Assembly (NCBI RefSeq): GCF_004379255.2 | Contig: NC_056046.1 | Span: 434,001 to 498,000 of the forward strand | Source: Salvia splendens | Taxonomy: Eukaryota; Streptophyta; Magnoliopsida; Lamiales; Lamiaceae | Length of the DNA stretch: 64,000 nt | Direction of reading: 5' to 3' | Shown: in pieces, positions 34,409 to 47,430 of the stretch | How positions within the stretch are numbered: position 1 is the stretch's first letter | Layout of the letters: each line of letters begins with the position of its first letter | The notes under the pieces: model-generated | Database searches by the model: none | Told to the model about the DNA's origin: nothing | Seen by the model: only the letters and a program-made list of their open reading frames with translations | Translations under genes and position numbers: made by a program

Positions 34409-36342
34409 TCATTCGCCGATCCTAGTCAATCCGAAGACGACCGCAATAGCAGCCATCACAGCCTACACAAAAGAGTGAAAATCAGCACCCACAAACTCTT
34501 GCAGAGTTTCTAAACATGTCATTAAGGTATCAGGACTTGAAACAGTTGATAGCAACGAAGCTCGGAGAAACAACAGAGAAAATGGCTGCAGAGGGTTTTG
34601 CAACTTTTCTAGTTACTAATAGATCATATGTTAGGTATAAAATGTTCATTGGCAATCATGAGCTGTCATAAACCAGGGAGAGTCACTATCTATATTTTGT
34701 CCTAGGTACCGATTAGCTATGCACGATTTAGCTCGATTTCTGGCTCCACTCACTCCTTCCCTATCAAGTGTTCACTCTAGTTGATGGCAGATTGTATGAT
34801 TATTAAAATTAAGATCAGACGTGAACTTGCCTACACCAACATAACTTTGGAGTAGGTTGAGAAGCTAAAGATAAGAGTACTTACAGCAATCGTGCAAGCA
34901 ACGTATCCTGGTTTCTCACGAGGGTCAACTCTGGAACAAATTAGAAGCAATGCACCAACATACCATGGAATTCCGGCAAGGAAGAATCCAATAATGAAAC
35001 TGCGCAAAAACAGAAACTATTTTACTGATAATTCACAACAGTAAATAGTTACTTCGCAAGCAACTTCAAAAGAGGAAAATAAGTATAAGAAAGTCAAACG
35101 AGATTAAGCAAGAAAGTTTGAGCTACGTAAACTTAATCTCTAGAGCACAAACTTATTCATCCATACGTAAAGTTGAAAATGAAACTCTTCATGGGAAAGA
35201 AATAACAAAGTTTTAACTTGAAAGAGAAAGTTAAAAGTAACACACTTCACTTAAAAAGAGATCTAAACTCTTTATCTAATCGAAATTTACACAGCCCTTT
35301 TTGCAAAGGAAAGAGGCAAGTGCCCACCAAATATTCAAAGAACTACTAAAGTATTCTGATATCTTCATAAGATTTTTATTCTCAAGGTTCTGCATCTAAG
35401 CAAGCAAAAGATCATTCGAAGAAGATCTCAATCAAGATTCATCATCCCAAGTAGCCAACAATGAATTTCTGACAGAAAGCAGCATTGCACCAAACATGTT
35501 ATAGTTTCAACAAGTTTGGCTGAATTTCGACGATAAGGAAAAGTTATCTCTTACAAGAACCAGCCGAGGCCAATTCCACAGCAAGGAAGTCGCTGCTCCC
35601 TTACGGGTCTTCCAGTAGCAACAGCAGCATAACCTTCATTCACACACATATCTCTTTTTATCAGAAAAATTAAGTGTATATACACCCCATCACAAATAAA
35701 CCGAATTAGTGCAAAAAATTAAAGATACCCTCTTCCTCACACACATCTCTTTGTATCAGCAATGGTAAATTAGACCACAAAATCAAAGACATTCCTTAAA
35801 CTTTCCACAATCAAAAAATTAGATCATAAATTCAAAAAGAAATATATTAGCACAATTCACAACCAATACACATATCTCAAAATCAAATCTTTAGGCTCTC
35901 TATACATCTAATCATACTTCCTTCCAGTATTTGGGTATACAAAATTACCCAAATCTCACATTTTCTTACATCCAAATGTCAACTACCAAAAACCCCCAAC
36001 CAATAATTGAAAAAAAACCCCAAACTACAACAAAAAGTCAAAAACTGATCTTGACAAATCACACATAAAGACACCAAATTTCTTCAAGGGTCAGTGGAAA
36101 AATCAGCATCTGAGTGAGGAGAGAGATATGTATATACCTGGGACAGCTTGATAGCCGTGGGCGTAATAGTGAGATTGCGGCGGCGGAGCACCGGAAACGC
36201 CGGGCGGCGGGACGGGCTGGGGGAAGCCCATGGCCGGCGGGGGAGGGTGGTTTGCTACGCCCTGGAATGTTCCGTACGGAGGCGGCGGTGGATGGTCATG
36301 GACATGGTGGTGTTGATAGCTCTCCTTTTTATCTTCACTCAT
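34409..36342 (-). CDS. 60S ribosomal protein L18a-like membrane protein
   Basis: 150-aa protein from four reverse-strand exons, 36138-36342, 35555-35633, 34885-34999 and 34409-34462, with consistent phases. N-terminus MSEDKKESYQHHHVHDH is followed by a Pro/Gly-rich region (residues 18-68), then GYAAVATGRPVREQRLPCCG and two hydrophobic segments: FFFIIGFFLAGIPWYVGALL, and VACTIAAVMAAIAVVFGL near the C-terminus. Family members are annotated L18a-like but lack the ribosomal domain. They are small, probably two-pass membrane proteins of unknown function. The L18a name is historical. The CCG-I-GWF and DPREKPGYVACTIA motifs make the family call firm. Confidence 0.9.
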
Positions 36343-37530
36343 GATTGAATTTGATTGATCTTCTTAGCTCACTTTTGATTTGAGCCAATTCTGTGTGTGG
36401 GCTGCTGGAAAGATTGAATCTTTAGCAGAGAATTTCGTGATTGAGCTTTGGAAAGACGAAATCCAAAATAGTGAGATGAGACAGTAATGATGCAGTAGAA
36501 AAATTGATGGATATTATCATGTCTTTTTCGTTGTTTAAATAATTTCCATATATCAACTTCAACTTAACATGTTACGAGCCGATAAAGATACAAGAGATTA
36601 TATACTTATCTATATTAAAAAATGAACATAATGTTTATAGAGAACAAAAAAAATGTGAATGATTATTAAAGAACACCAGAGATTGTAAGAAAATGATGAC
36701 ATCCATATTATAAATGAGTTATATTTAAAATATAGCGTGAATTATGATGTGGAAAGGGAGTGCAATTAATACTTACTACTCCATATATGAATAATAGAGG
36801 TGGTTCGTGATAGTGAGACCATCTTCAACCATTAACATCTAACGTAAATCTATATTTTTGAGTCATAGTTTTGCAAAGTAAATATATTGTGGTGACAGAA
36901 GAAGCAAAATTCACCAAATCAAAACCTGTGGTGAAAGCTTTTAATTATCTTTTTAGGTCATTGAAGCACTTTTCTTTATCTTTATGCATGAACATATAAC
37001 ATTTTTTTATTGTAATAAGTGAGTTATAGGAAGGCAGCTTCATGGTTGTTATACAATTGGTGAGTAGTTTGCAAAATTTTAAATGGGACTCAAAACTATT
37101 GGTTTCTTTAAACACTAAAACACAAAAGGTTATACCTTGTCAAAAGAAAAGCAGCATATACATGGAGAAAAAGTTGGCACACTCTTTTTTAGCTAATTTT
37201 CTTCCTTGGCCTCTAATCTAACATATCCAAGACTCACAGGTTAAGTTTCTCCGGGGTTGACCAAATATTTAAAAAATGATCCCTCTCTCTCACATACTCT
37301 CATACACATATAATTAGTTATTATGTATAAACAATTTGTGTAACAATTATAGTCATTGTATTTCTTGAAAGTTAAAGTCATACACCGTCTTTTTTATAGA
37401 CTATTTTTACCTTTCTCGAACCGGCGAAGAAAATCCTACCCCTACTCAGCTGAATAATTAAATATATTGTCATATAACAAAATTACCTTAAGCTTAATAC
37501 TACTTTCTCTGTTTGACTTTTTGAAGAAAA
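36343..37530. other. Spacer
   Basis: Promoter region of the L18a-like gene, then AT-rich sequence. No gene recognised; in particular there is no N-terminal IF-2 exon. Confidence 0.5.
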
Positions 37531-37757
37531 GTAAAATGAGAGAGTGAGTAAAATATGTGACTCATTTTTAATATTAGTTTTATATTGGATTGTAGTGTAA
37601 ATAATTAGTGGAACGTGGTGTCCACATACGAAAACTTTCAAAAAGTAAAATGAGAGAGTGAGTAAAATATGTGACTCATTTTTAATATTAGTTTTATATT
37701 GGATTGTAGTGTAAATAATTAGTGGAACGTGGTGTCCACATACTAAAACTAGAATAA
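37531..37757. repeat. Tandem repeat, 114-bp period, two near-identical copies
   Basis: GTAAAATGAGAGAGTGAGTA through GTGGTGTCCACATAC is duplicated at 37531 and 37645 with hardly any differences, implying a recent event. It ends just before the truncation point of the IF-2 pseudogene. Confidence 0.9.
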
Positions 37758-37780
37758 AGTAAATAGTTCTATAAATCACG

Positions 37781-40374
37781 GACAAGGCAGCTGGGGTGCC
37801 AATTGTTGTAGCTATAAACAAGGTATCTTGAAATTTGTAGTATTTTTCAATTCTGATTTTATCTTTTGTTTCGATGGAGCTCTAATTTCTTTGTCTACTC
37901 AATGTAGATAGATAAGGATGGAGCTAATCCAGACCGAGTTGTGCAAGATTTTTCTTCCGTCGGCCTGATGCCTGAAGAATGGGGTGGTGATATACCAATG
38001 CTTAAGGTGACAAAACTTTTAACTTGATTTCGCAGTTTTAAGAGAAAAAGAATACTTGATTTCATACTTTATGGTGCTAGAGTTCTCATGGAGTGTTCTG
38101 TAACAGATTAGTGCTCAAAAAGGGGAGAATGTCGATGACATGCTTGAAACGATCATGCTTGTTGCTGAGGTAACTTCTAATTATACATATTATTAGTGAT
38201 TTAGTATGACTATATATACGGTTGGCATAATTTCACTTGTTCACTTTTATGGGCTAAAGGTGTGAGGTTCAACTCGGTGAAAATATTGTCAATTTTGTTT
38301 ATACTTGTTTATGCTTTGTTAGTTTGTTATGTCGAAGTTAATTCTCAGTTTCTGCATCAATTTTGTATTTCAAGTTGCAAGTATTGAAGGCAAATCCACA
38401 TAGAAATGCTAAAGGAACAGCCATTGAAGCTGGTCTTGATAAATCCAAAGGGCCTGTAGCTACTGTCATTGTGCAAAATGGAACACTCAGAAAAGGGGAC
38501 ACAGTAGTTTGTGGTGAAGCATTCGGAAAGGTTCGTTTATGAAAGATCTTGTGTGCTTTCTTCATTTATCGCTTATTCTGAAAGATTCCTTCTTTGCGAA
38601 TGTCAGGTGCGGGCTCTATTTGATGATATAGGAAAGCAAGTTGATGAAGCAGGACCCTCTATTCCTGTACAGGTAAATTAATGGTTATAGTATATGTTAT
38701 ATTTAGCTATTTTCACAACCCCATAATGTAAGATGTAATAATCTATTATACATGCAATGTTCTTGCTAGTTATATTAGGAAATCATATGTAGTTGACTGC
38801 ACTAGAATAAAAAACAAATTTAGTGGACTCACGAACTCTTTGCTCAAATTTAGTTTTCACAAACTATCCTTTCTCTTTCTCAACCTATATGGAATATAAC
38901 TTACTATGATGCTCCACAACAGTTTCGCAGGTAATAGGGTTGAATAAAGTTCCTTCAGCTGGTGATGAGTTTGAGGTTGTTGGTTCCCTTGCCGTTGCTC
39001 GAGAAAAGGCAGAGTCACGAGCAGAGTTTTTAAGAAATGAACGTATAACAGAAAAAGCAGGGGATGGAAAAGTTACACTTTCTTCTTTTGCTTCTGCTGT
39101 TTCAGCAGGAAAAAGTGCTGGATTAGATTTGCACCAACTCAATATCGTCCAGAAGGTTGACTTTCAGGTATGCGTATATGCTTTAAGACCTTGGGTACGT
39201 AGTAAAAGATATGGAGTTGTTAGATGATGTGGTCAGCTTCATCTGGTATTAAAGCAATCTTAAATGATGACTAGGGATCCATAGAGGCTGTCAGACAAGC
39301 CCTGCAGGTGCTTCCTCAAGACAACATTACTCTCAAGTTCCTACTGCAAGCAACCGGGGATGTGAGTACGAGTGATGTTGACCTTGCTGTGGCTAGCAAA
39401 GCTATTATTTTTGGATTCAATGTCAAAGCACCTGGCTCAGTGAAGAAGTATGCGGATAACAAAAACGTTGAAGTTCGGCTTTACAAAGTTATCTATGAAC
39501 TCATTGATGATGTGCGGAAAGCGATGGAGGGACTCTTGGACTCATTTAACGTTATCGTGGCTGTTAGTGATTCTATTTTCATTAAGACTGAAAAATTCAG
39601 CATTTTATGTGTCTGCTTTAATGGGTTTCTTATAGCAGGGATCTTGTGAGATTTGATCTTTCTTTAAGTAGCCTTTTGTTAGACATTTCCTACTGTTTAC
39701 AAACCTACACGGTTGAACTGGAATTTAATTGTGGGAAAATTTATCAGCTTACCATCTTGATATGACTGAGATCTTCAGTTCTTTCCTCCCCCTTCGATTG
39801 GTTTTTAATAAAGACATAAGCTCGACTGGATGGCACGCGAAAAGAAGCAGCCTAGTTGAGTAGACAGGCTGAGGTTGAAGAAGATTCGACTGAAAGTCTG
39901 CATTAATAATGTTGTTACTACTCATGTTATCAATGATTAAGAAATTAAAGTTTTTTGTGTTTTCTTTGGCAGGAACAACTGCCAATAGGTTCTGCAGAAG
40001 TAAGAGCTGTATTAGTAGTGGCAGCGGCCGTGTTGCTGGATGCATGGTGACAGAGGGAAAAGTCGTTAAAGACTGTGGAATACGTGTCCTGAGGAAAGGA
40101 AAAGAAGTTCACATTGGCGTTGTTGGTTCCTTGAAACGGGTCAAGGAGATGGTGAAAGAGGTCATTTTCATAATCCTTTTAGGCACAAATTCAGCTCTAG
40201 ACTTTGAGTGTGCTTCTAACAGGTGAATGCGGGGCTCGAATGTGGAGTTGGAACTGAGGATTTCAAGGATTGGGAGGTTGGGGGGCCTTCAATACAGTGC
40301 AAAAGAGAAGAACACTCGAAGAGGCTTCCGCCTCAATGTCAGCTGCATTAGAAGATGTCAGAATACAGCTTTAG
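37781..40374 (+). pseudogene. FUG1: Chloroplast translation initiation factor IF-2, 5'-truncated pseudogene
   Basis: Exons matching bacterial-type plastid IF-2 from the end of the G domain onward: AAGVPIVVAINK (37787-37822), DKDGANPDRV (37908-38006), then 38107-38169, 38375-38530 (domain [22 protein letters not shown]), 38607-38672, 38931-39167, 39275-about 39545 (GSIEAVRQALQVLPQD), 39973-40160 and 40223-40374. The N-terminal half with the P-loop and switch regions is absent. One T is missing in the exon at 39973 (AVF becomes AVL and the frame shifts), and another shift precedes the C-terminal AFNTVQK segment. Splice sites are otherwise preserved, so this is a partial genomic duplicate and not a retrocopy. 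A functional copy should exist elsewhere. Confidence 0.85.
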
Positions 40375-41855
40375 TGAAGACATCACAATACAAAAATTTT
40401 GAAGCTTAGTATGAATTCCCCTCACAATGGCTCGAGGAATTTGACTCGTGCAAGGTGCAAACCAGTCTACTTGTGCCTGCATATTATGAGTCCATGGTGG
40501 CCTGCTCGATACAAATGCATTGTTGCCTTGATGCCGTTGCTACTGTAAATAATTACGTACGTCGCGGTAGATCTTTTCTTTATTAGTTTTGTTTTGTTTT
40601 GTTTAGGGGGATAGGTTTTACGTTGAGAAAACTACAGAAATTACATGTTATAGATGCAGTTGGAAAAAAAAAGAAAAGAAAATGAGCTAATCTATTTTAG
40701 TGTAACATGAAACTATATTTCCATAGTGGTAAATTATTTTTTGCAACTCTTTAAGGTGCTATTACATTTCCATGTTCCTTCAAGAAGTTCTCCAAACAAT
40801 GTGGTTTATTTTTTTTTTCAAAATACAAATCACCAATTTACCCCATGATCGTGATGACTCGATGCTGATCTATTAACTGCAAGATTAAAGTGAAAAATAT
40901 TACAGGTATATCACGTCTCCTGTGGTCATGGTGACTCATCAATGTAACATCTTGCTAATTAAATTGTCTATCATCATCTCAACGCCTTATAAAATTGGCA
41001 TACCAAACAAGTAGTAAAATATCAAATTAAAATGAAGTATGCTTAAAATAAAGCTAGTATGAATAGAATAACATTTTTTCATAATTTGAAAGCATGTCAT
41101 AGCACACATTGCCATGGATGTACCAAAATCCAATCCCTTGGATTAACGATCTTTGATTAAGAATAAAAAAGATCTTTGATTAAGAATAAAAATACAATGA
41201 CATCATTTTTACATTTTATCTGTATTCTAGTTTCAATATTAAATTGATAAAAAAAATGAATAAAAAGCTAGTATAATAACAATTGAAAATACGAATTAAT
41301 TTCAATGTTTGTGATCAAAAGTTTTCGCGTTCGAATACACCGTGACACCTCATTCAAATCAAATGATACAACAAAAAAAACTATTTCCACCAAATCATTT
41401 GGTTTCCTCTCATTTTAAGATTTATCACTGGTTTAATCGGGAGTAAATAAATAACTAATATTTCTCTCTTAAGAATGTGATCACAATACACTAATTTTAT
41501 TTAGGAAAATCCCAAATTTACTGCAAAAGGTAAAAGATCTACTAATGGTCATGGATCATAATTGATACAGTACTTAAATAATTAATTTTCTATATAAGCA
41601 CAAATATTACAATTTTACCCGCTTCAAATATTCAAATTTGAAAATCTTCATCACAACGGCACAACGAAATTAACGGGCTCTCTCTCTCTCTCCCCACTTT
41701 CTCTTCTCACTCACTGAGCCTCTGAAGACGGTGGTGATTTTTACCAAAAGCATTATAATCCCACTTTTTTCATCTTTTTCCCTCTTGAAACCGAACGATT
41801 GTAATAAGTGCTCTTTTAAATTTTTATTTAATTTTTGGTGGTTTTCAAATCTGAA
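40375..41855. other. Spacer and kinesin promoter/leader
   Basis: 3' flank of the IF-2 pseudogene, then AT-rich sequence including a 28-bp tandem duplication (GATCTTTGATTAAGAATAAA, 41149-41201). A (TC)n tract at about 41678-41695 lies in the likely 5' leader of the kinesin gene. Confidence 0.5.
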
Positions 41856-44800
41856 ATGGAGATTGGTCCTTTATCAATGGCAGATTTTGAATGGAATGAC
41901 CCACTTCTTATAACTGACGTTTCTTCCCTTCAACATCGCGATCAAAGTCAAACTCATTGTGAGATTATCCACTGCTCAATTTAGTTCATAGAAATGTCAA
42001 TTTTTCAAATCCCTAACAATTTGTAAACCCTTTCGGTTTCCCCAAATTTCAGGCGAATCGCCGATTTCGATGATGGAGATCGCGGATGGATCTAGCACGG
42101 CTAAGTTTGACGGTAATGTGATCGAATTCATTCGTTTTCATCATCACATTTGGCATTTAGTTAATGTTTCGATTGTTTCGTTTAATTTTTTGAATTTCAA
42201 GAAATTCTCATCTTGAATGAATATTTTCGATTAATTGAACATGTGCTAATTTTAGGCCATTCAGCATTGGGGTTTTCATTGGCGTCGCCTGATTTAGTAT
42301 GCGTAGGATCGCCTGATTTCACTATTCAAAGATATGAGGAATCGCCCGTGTGTTTGTTGGGTGAAAGAGTTGATGTCTCTTTAGAAAATGGGATTAAGGG
42401 TTCTGAAATGAGGGATTCCTTTGAGGGCACAGTTGCAAAGATGGATGATTTGTTAGCTGAGGCTTCTTTCGAGCTCGCCTCAGCTCCACTAGTCGAAGAG
42501 GGTTTGTCGAACAATGAGGGATCTACAAGGAGTGAAGGTGAGATGCATTTCTACAAGGAGTATGTAGAGTTTCAACAGCTTTGATGTTTTCTCATTGATG
42601 ACTGTATGCATTTCTTTGTTGATTTCAGGTCTCGATGGGGTTGAACTATCTGGAGAAGTCGAGTTTCAGTGCTTGCCTCCTAGCAAATCGCTTAATGTAT
42701 GATCTTAATTTCACAAATCTAGTTAGATGTTGATTAGTTAAGCTCGGGTCAGACTGACTAAATGTTGTATACTTTGTAGGAGGGAGAGAATTGTTCTACT
42801 GAGGGAGAAATTGTTGGGCTTCAAGTGGAACATGAAGGTAGGTCGGCTGCATTTCCACAAGGTGTATGTTGAGTTAATCAGCTTTGATGTTTTCTGATGG
42901 ATGATTGTATACATTGCTTTGTTGATTTCAGGTCTCGATGGAGTTGAACTATCTGGAGAAGTCGAGTTTCAGTGCTTGCCTCCTCATAAATCGCTTAATG
43001 TATCTTTTTAATTTCATAATTAAGTTAAACATTTGTTAGTTAAGCTCGGGTCACAGATTTGACTGACTAAATTTTGTAGGAGGAAGCAAATTGCTCCACT
43101 GAGGGAGAAATTGTTGGGCTTGGAGTGGAACATGAATTACAGAAGGAGCTCTCGGACACTAAGAAGGTTTTGGAGGAGCTGAAGAGGGAATACAATCTCA
43201 AGAGTAGAGAATGCCAAGAAGCTTGGAATTCTTTAAAAGAACTTCAAAGTGAGCTTATGCGAAAATCAATGCATGTTGGATCATTGGGTGAGGAGTCATT
43301 TTAGTCACGTTAATCATGTTTCCATTGATGATCAGTTCTTGCACTTTGTGCTGACTTTTCATTCTCTAGCTTTTGCAATTGAGGGCCAAGTCAAAGAAAA
43401 AGGCAAATGGTTTTCATCACTACGAGATTTGACAAGAAAATTGAAGGTATTGTAAGATTTTAATGCCATTCCAGTTTAGCTGGGTCGCGTTTTTATTGAT
43501 TTTGGGTTTGATCATGACAGATTCTGAAGATGGAGCATATCACGCTTTCAGAAGAGGCGTCTCTCTTCAAGCAGTACGTTGTGGAGATGGAGGGTGTCAA
43601 ATCCACTCTGCTATCTACATGTACTGTTATACACTATTTTAACTATCAATCTTCAAATCCTTCTGCTTCTGTTTAGATTTATATGTGTGTATAATGATTG
43701 ACAGTGAGTACGCAAGTACAACTACACGAAGATATTAAAACTAAGTTTCTCCAAGAGGCCAAGGAAAGGAAAGAACTCTACAACAAAGTGTTGTCACTGA
43801 AAGGTAAGGGATAAAATCATTCTTGAATCTTGATTTTTATATTGGAATGTGAAGAACCTTGATAAATAACTTTGCACAGGAAACATTAGAGTATTTTGCC
43901 GCTGTCGTCCTATGAACTCCAACGAGATTGATGGAGGAGCTTCAGTGGCAGTCGACTTTGAGGCTGCAAGGGATGGTGAAATAACTGTTAAATCAAACGG
44001 GGTATCTAAAAAGACCTTTAAGTTCGATGCTGTCTTCAGTCCAGAAGCTGACCAAAGTAATTGCCCTCAGAACCATGCTTTAACAATTTATTTATATAGC
44101 TGTTCTCTTACATCACTTTCCTCTTTGCTTCTTGAGTGCAGCTCATGTTTTTGAGGAGACAGCCCCCCTAGCAACTTCAGTTCTCGATGGATATAATGTT
44201 TGTATATTTGCTTATGGACAAACCGGAACTGGCAAGACTTTTACTATGGAGGGAACAACTGAAGCCCGGGGAGTTAACTTCAGAACTCTTGAGGAGCTAT
44301 TTCACATCATGGAGGAACGAAAGAGCACATTCCGATATGAAGTATCAGTGAGTGTGTTGGAGGTTTATAATGAGCAGATAAGGGATTTGCTAGTTTCGGA
44401 TTCACAGCCTGCAGCAAGTTCAAAGAGGTAGATCTTTCATAGATCCCCGGGCATCATGCATTACTCCGTTTGTGTAGTGCAACACATAGTCTGTGATATG
44501 CTTTATTCTATACCGTTATTAATGTTCCATTTGAATTGGCATAATAAATGCAGGCTTGAGATAAAACAAGTAGGCGAGGGAGGACATCATGTTCCGGGAT
44601 TAGTTGAGGCACGAGTGAAAAATGTGAGTGAAGTCTGGGATGTCCTTCGGACTGGCAGTAACGGGAGGGCAGTTGGATCAACCAATGCAAATGAACACAG
44701 CAGCCGATCACACTGGTTTGTATTTCTGTGCACCTTATTCCATTGTATGTCACTATCAAGAAGGTAAATCAATGCTGAAATGATGTATTTCTTGGATACA

Positions 44801-46561
44801 GCATGCACTGTGTGATGGTGAAGGGCGAGAACATACTAAACGGAGAATGCACAAGAAGCAAGCTTTGGCTGGTTGACTTAGCGGGGAGCGAGAGAATAGC
44901 CAAGACAGAAGTGCAGGGAGAAAGACTGAAAGAAACTCAAAACATTAATAGATCACTTTCTGCACTCGGAGACGTGATATCTTCTCTTGCTACTAGAAGT
45001 CCGCACATCCCATTTAGGTACAGAAATCATAGTAGTCACTTAGTCATTGCAATGTGAGATTCCGTTCGCTGTTATTTTGCTAATTTTTTTGCTTTTAATT
45101 TGGCATAGGAATTCCAAACTGACCCACTTGCTCCAAGACTCTTTAGGTATGAAGAAAAATTCATTCGGGCATCTTTCTTCAGCACTTTTCCCTATTCACG
45201 TGATAAATAATTGCACAGGTGCTGTAATTTCTAACTACTTGAATTGCAGGAGGGGACTCCAAGACCTTGATGTTTGTGCAGATCAGTCCCAACGAAAATG
45301 ACCTAACTGAGACCCTTTGCTCTCTAAATTTTGCTAGTAGAGTTCGTGGAATCGAGTTAGGTCCTGCAAAGAAGCAAATGGACAACAAGACTGAGCTATT
45401 CAAATACAAACAAATGGTAATCATAGCAACTGCAATATGCAATTCCTTTTTTCGAACAACATAGTTCATGTTTCCTTCTCATTTGTGATATCTGGCAAAG
45501 TGTGTTTACACATTACAAGTTTTGTGTTTGAAGGCTGAGAAACTCAAACTAGACATGAAGGCAAAGGATTTGCAAGTTCGAAAATTGGAGGACACCAACT
45601 ATAGTCTCGAGGTAAAGATAAAAGAGAGAGATATGAAAACCCGAAACCTTCAAGAAAAGGTATGTTCATATTCTCGATACACATTCTATCTCAGCACACA
45701 TTTCAGTATAGTCACTGAACAAAATAATATCAGATCAAAGAATTGGAGTCACAATTGATGGTGGAGAGGAAGTTAGCAAGGCAGCATGTGGACTCCAAAA
45801 TTGCGGAGCAGCTGCAGCGACAAGAAATGAAACAACAGCACGAGGAACACCGGTCTGAACTAGGGAAATTTCATCCTCTTACAACTATAGTGCAGGGAGC
45901 CAAATCTCAAGTGGAAAGCAAAGATCAAACAAATGTTTCTCTTTCTGCTGAAGACGATGATGACTTCTCATTCTATCCCATTCCCATGGATGGAACTGCC
46001 AGGAACGAAGTAATGGATAAAGAAAACAACCCTGAGATGGCTCAACAACTACGCCCTCAAAAGCAGACGGGCAGAGCGTCTGCCTGTCCAACTGTTCAGA
46101 AGGTTTATGCCACACCAAGTCTACGTCGCTACTCTCTCATTCCTCAGCCAACTTTACCAGGAACACCTAAGCCACCGCCTACCTCTTTTCTGCCACTGAC
46201 TCCGGTTCAGGTCAATAAGGCCGAATATGGGGCTGAGCTCGCAGGCTTTCCAGGGCAAATACCTTGTGAAAGTCCAAAAGATCAAAGAAACAGAATCAAG
46301 AAACTGAATAGTGCACTAAGGAAAAGCCTCCATAAGAAAATCAACACGAAGGGTCCAATGCAGCCGCCCCTTCGTAGGATTGGTGTTAATGTTGGTATGG
46401 AGAAGGTCAGAGTCTCGATCGGGGGGCGAGGGAAAATGGGCCAACGGGTGCTTCTTGGGAATGCTAGAAGAGCAGTAAAGGATGTTCAGCAGAAGCAAAG
46501 CCACAGAGAGAAAGAAAGAGGATGGAACATTGGAACAACCTCAGCTAGGACTCTTCTTTAG
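41856..46561 (+). CDS. Kinesin-14 motor protein (KIN-14)
   Basis: 18 exons, all GT-AG with consistent phases, give 1040 aa: 41856-41958, 42053-42112, 42256-42537, 42629-42696, 42780-42837, 42932-42999, 43080-43287, 43370-43446, 43521-43620, 43705-43803, 43880-44056, 44142-44427, 44554-44715, 44802-45017, 45109-45146, 45250-45416, 45534-45659, 45734-46561. A coiled-coil stalk precedes the kinesin-14 neck ([17 protein letters not shown], residue 375 onward) and motor: P-loop GQTGTGKT (459-466), NEHSSRSH (about 575-582), DLAGSER (608-614). After the motor come a coiled coil and a basic, Pro-rich tail ([19 protein letters not shown]). A neck before the motor predicts minus-end-directed movement on microtubules. 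No malectin or calponin domain. Exons 4-5 are duplicated as exons 6-7. The downstream Met at 41877 is an alternative start. Confidence 0.92.
42535..43140. repeat. In-gene tandem duplication, 303-bp period (kinesin exons 4-5 and 6-7)
   Basis: Two copies of exon-intron-exon: GTCTCGATGGGGTTGAACTA at 42629 and its near twin at 42932, each followed by a GAGGGAGAAATTGTTGGGCT exon. Exons total 126 bp per unit (42 codons), so the duplication is in frame. Introns are duplicated too, so it arose by unequal crossover in DNA. Confidence 0.92.
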
Positions 46562-47368
46562 TGGTTTGAACTCTTCATGTTTCATGAATTTATCAAGTTA
46601 ATGCATAGGGATTTCTCTTTTTTTTTCAGTTTCTTTTTTCGATTTTTTGATTGATGATGCTTATCATCTCATGGCAGTGTTTATTTGTTTGATGAGAGTA
46701 GATTTGATTTGCTAGTGTACATAAACAAATGAAACTGGATTGAATCTTGTGTTTTTTATCAATCATTTGGCATTTGTATCATCGTTGGCAATGTTGTATT
46801 TGGCCTTTGTTATATCATTCCTATGCTCCTGGTAAGTATTGCACCTAATTTTTAGAGCTGATGCTGACCTAGCTCACCAGGTGCGGCATCTTCGTCTAAT
46901 CATTTGAGATTGAGATTTACTTATATTCTTTATTTCTCATCCATTGTTGGAGATCGGTGAAGTGAAGGGTCGATAAACTAAAAGTTGAGATGAGAGAGCA
47001 TTATCACGTGCCAACTGCATGCAGCCTAATTATTATTTCTACCATTTTCATTATTTTAATGGATGTATGTAATGATGCATTAATTAAGTTGACCGGCACT
47101 GCACCAAATAATTGATGAATTATTCAAGGAACAAAAACCCCTGCCCTCATTTTATACCACTTATTTCTACAACTATATATATTTCCTTTAATAGGAGTGT
47201 AATAATTCACGATAAAAATGCAGCTCAATGGATAGCTGATCATTAGTAAAGAAAATGTTGATCAAAATGAAAATTATTTACAATATCACTTTATGTCAAA
47301 GATTATATAAAATCAAACAAGTAAAATTCAATGAAGATGAGTCTATGTAGTGGTGCTTGGTTTAACTA
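46562..47368. other. Kinesin 3' flank and spacer upstream of the RNA gene
   Basis: 3' untranslated flank of the kinesin gene followed by AT-rich spacer. No gene recognised. Confidence 0.5.
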
Positions 47369-47379
47369 TTACCACATCG
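47369..47379 (+). promoter_or_regulatory. USE-like upstream element of the RNA gene
   Basis: TTACCACATCG matches the plant small-RNA upstream sequence element RTCCCACATCG at 9 of 11 positions. It ends 23 nt before a TATA box, the spacing used by RNA polymerase III genes such as U6 in plants; polymerase II snRNA genes use about 33 nt. Confidence 0.65.
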
Positions 47380-47402
47380 GCTGAGAGAGTAAGTTATATG
47401 TG

Positions 47403-47409
47403 TATAAAA
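47403..47409 (+). promoter_or_regulatory. TATA box of the RNA gene (Pol III type 3)
   Basis: TATAAAA, 23 nt after the USE-like element. By analogy with plant U6 the start lies about 28-30 nt after the first T, that is 47431-47433. Confidence 0.65.
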
Positions 47410-47430
47410 TAAGTGATATGGGATTATGTA

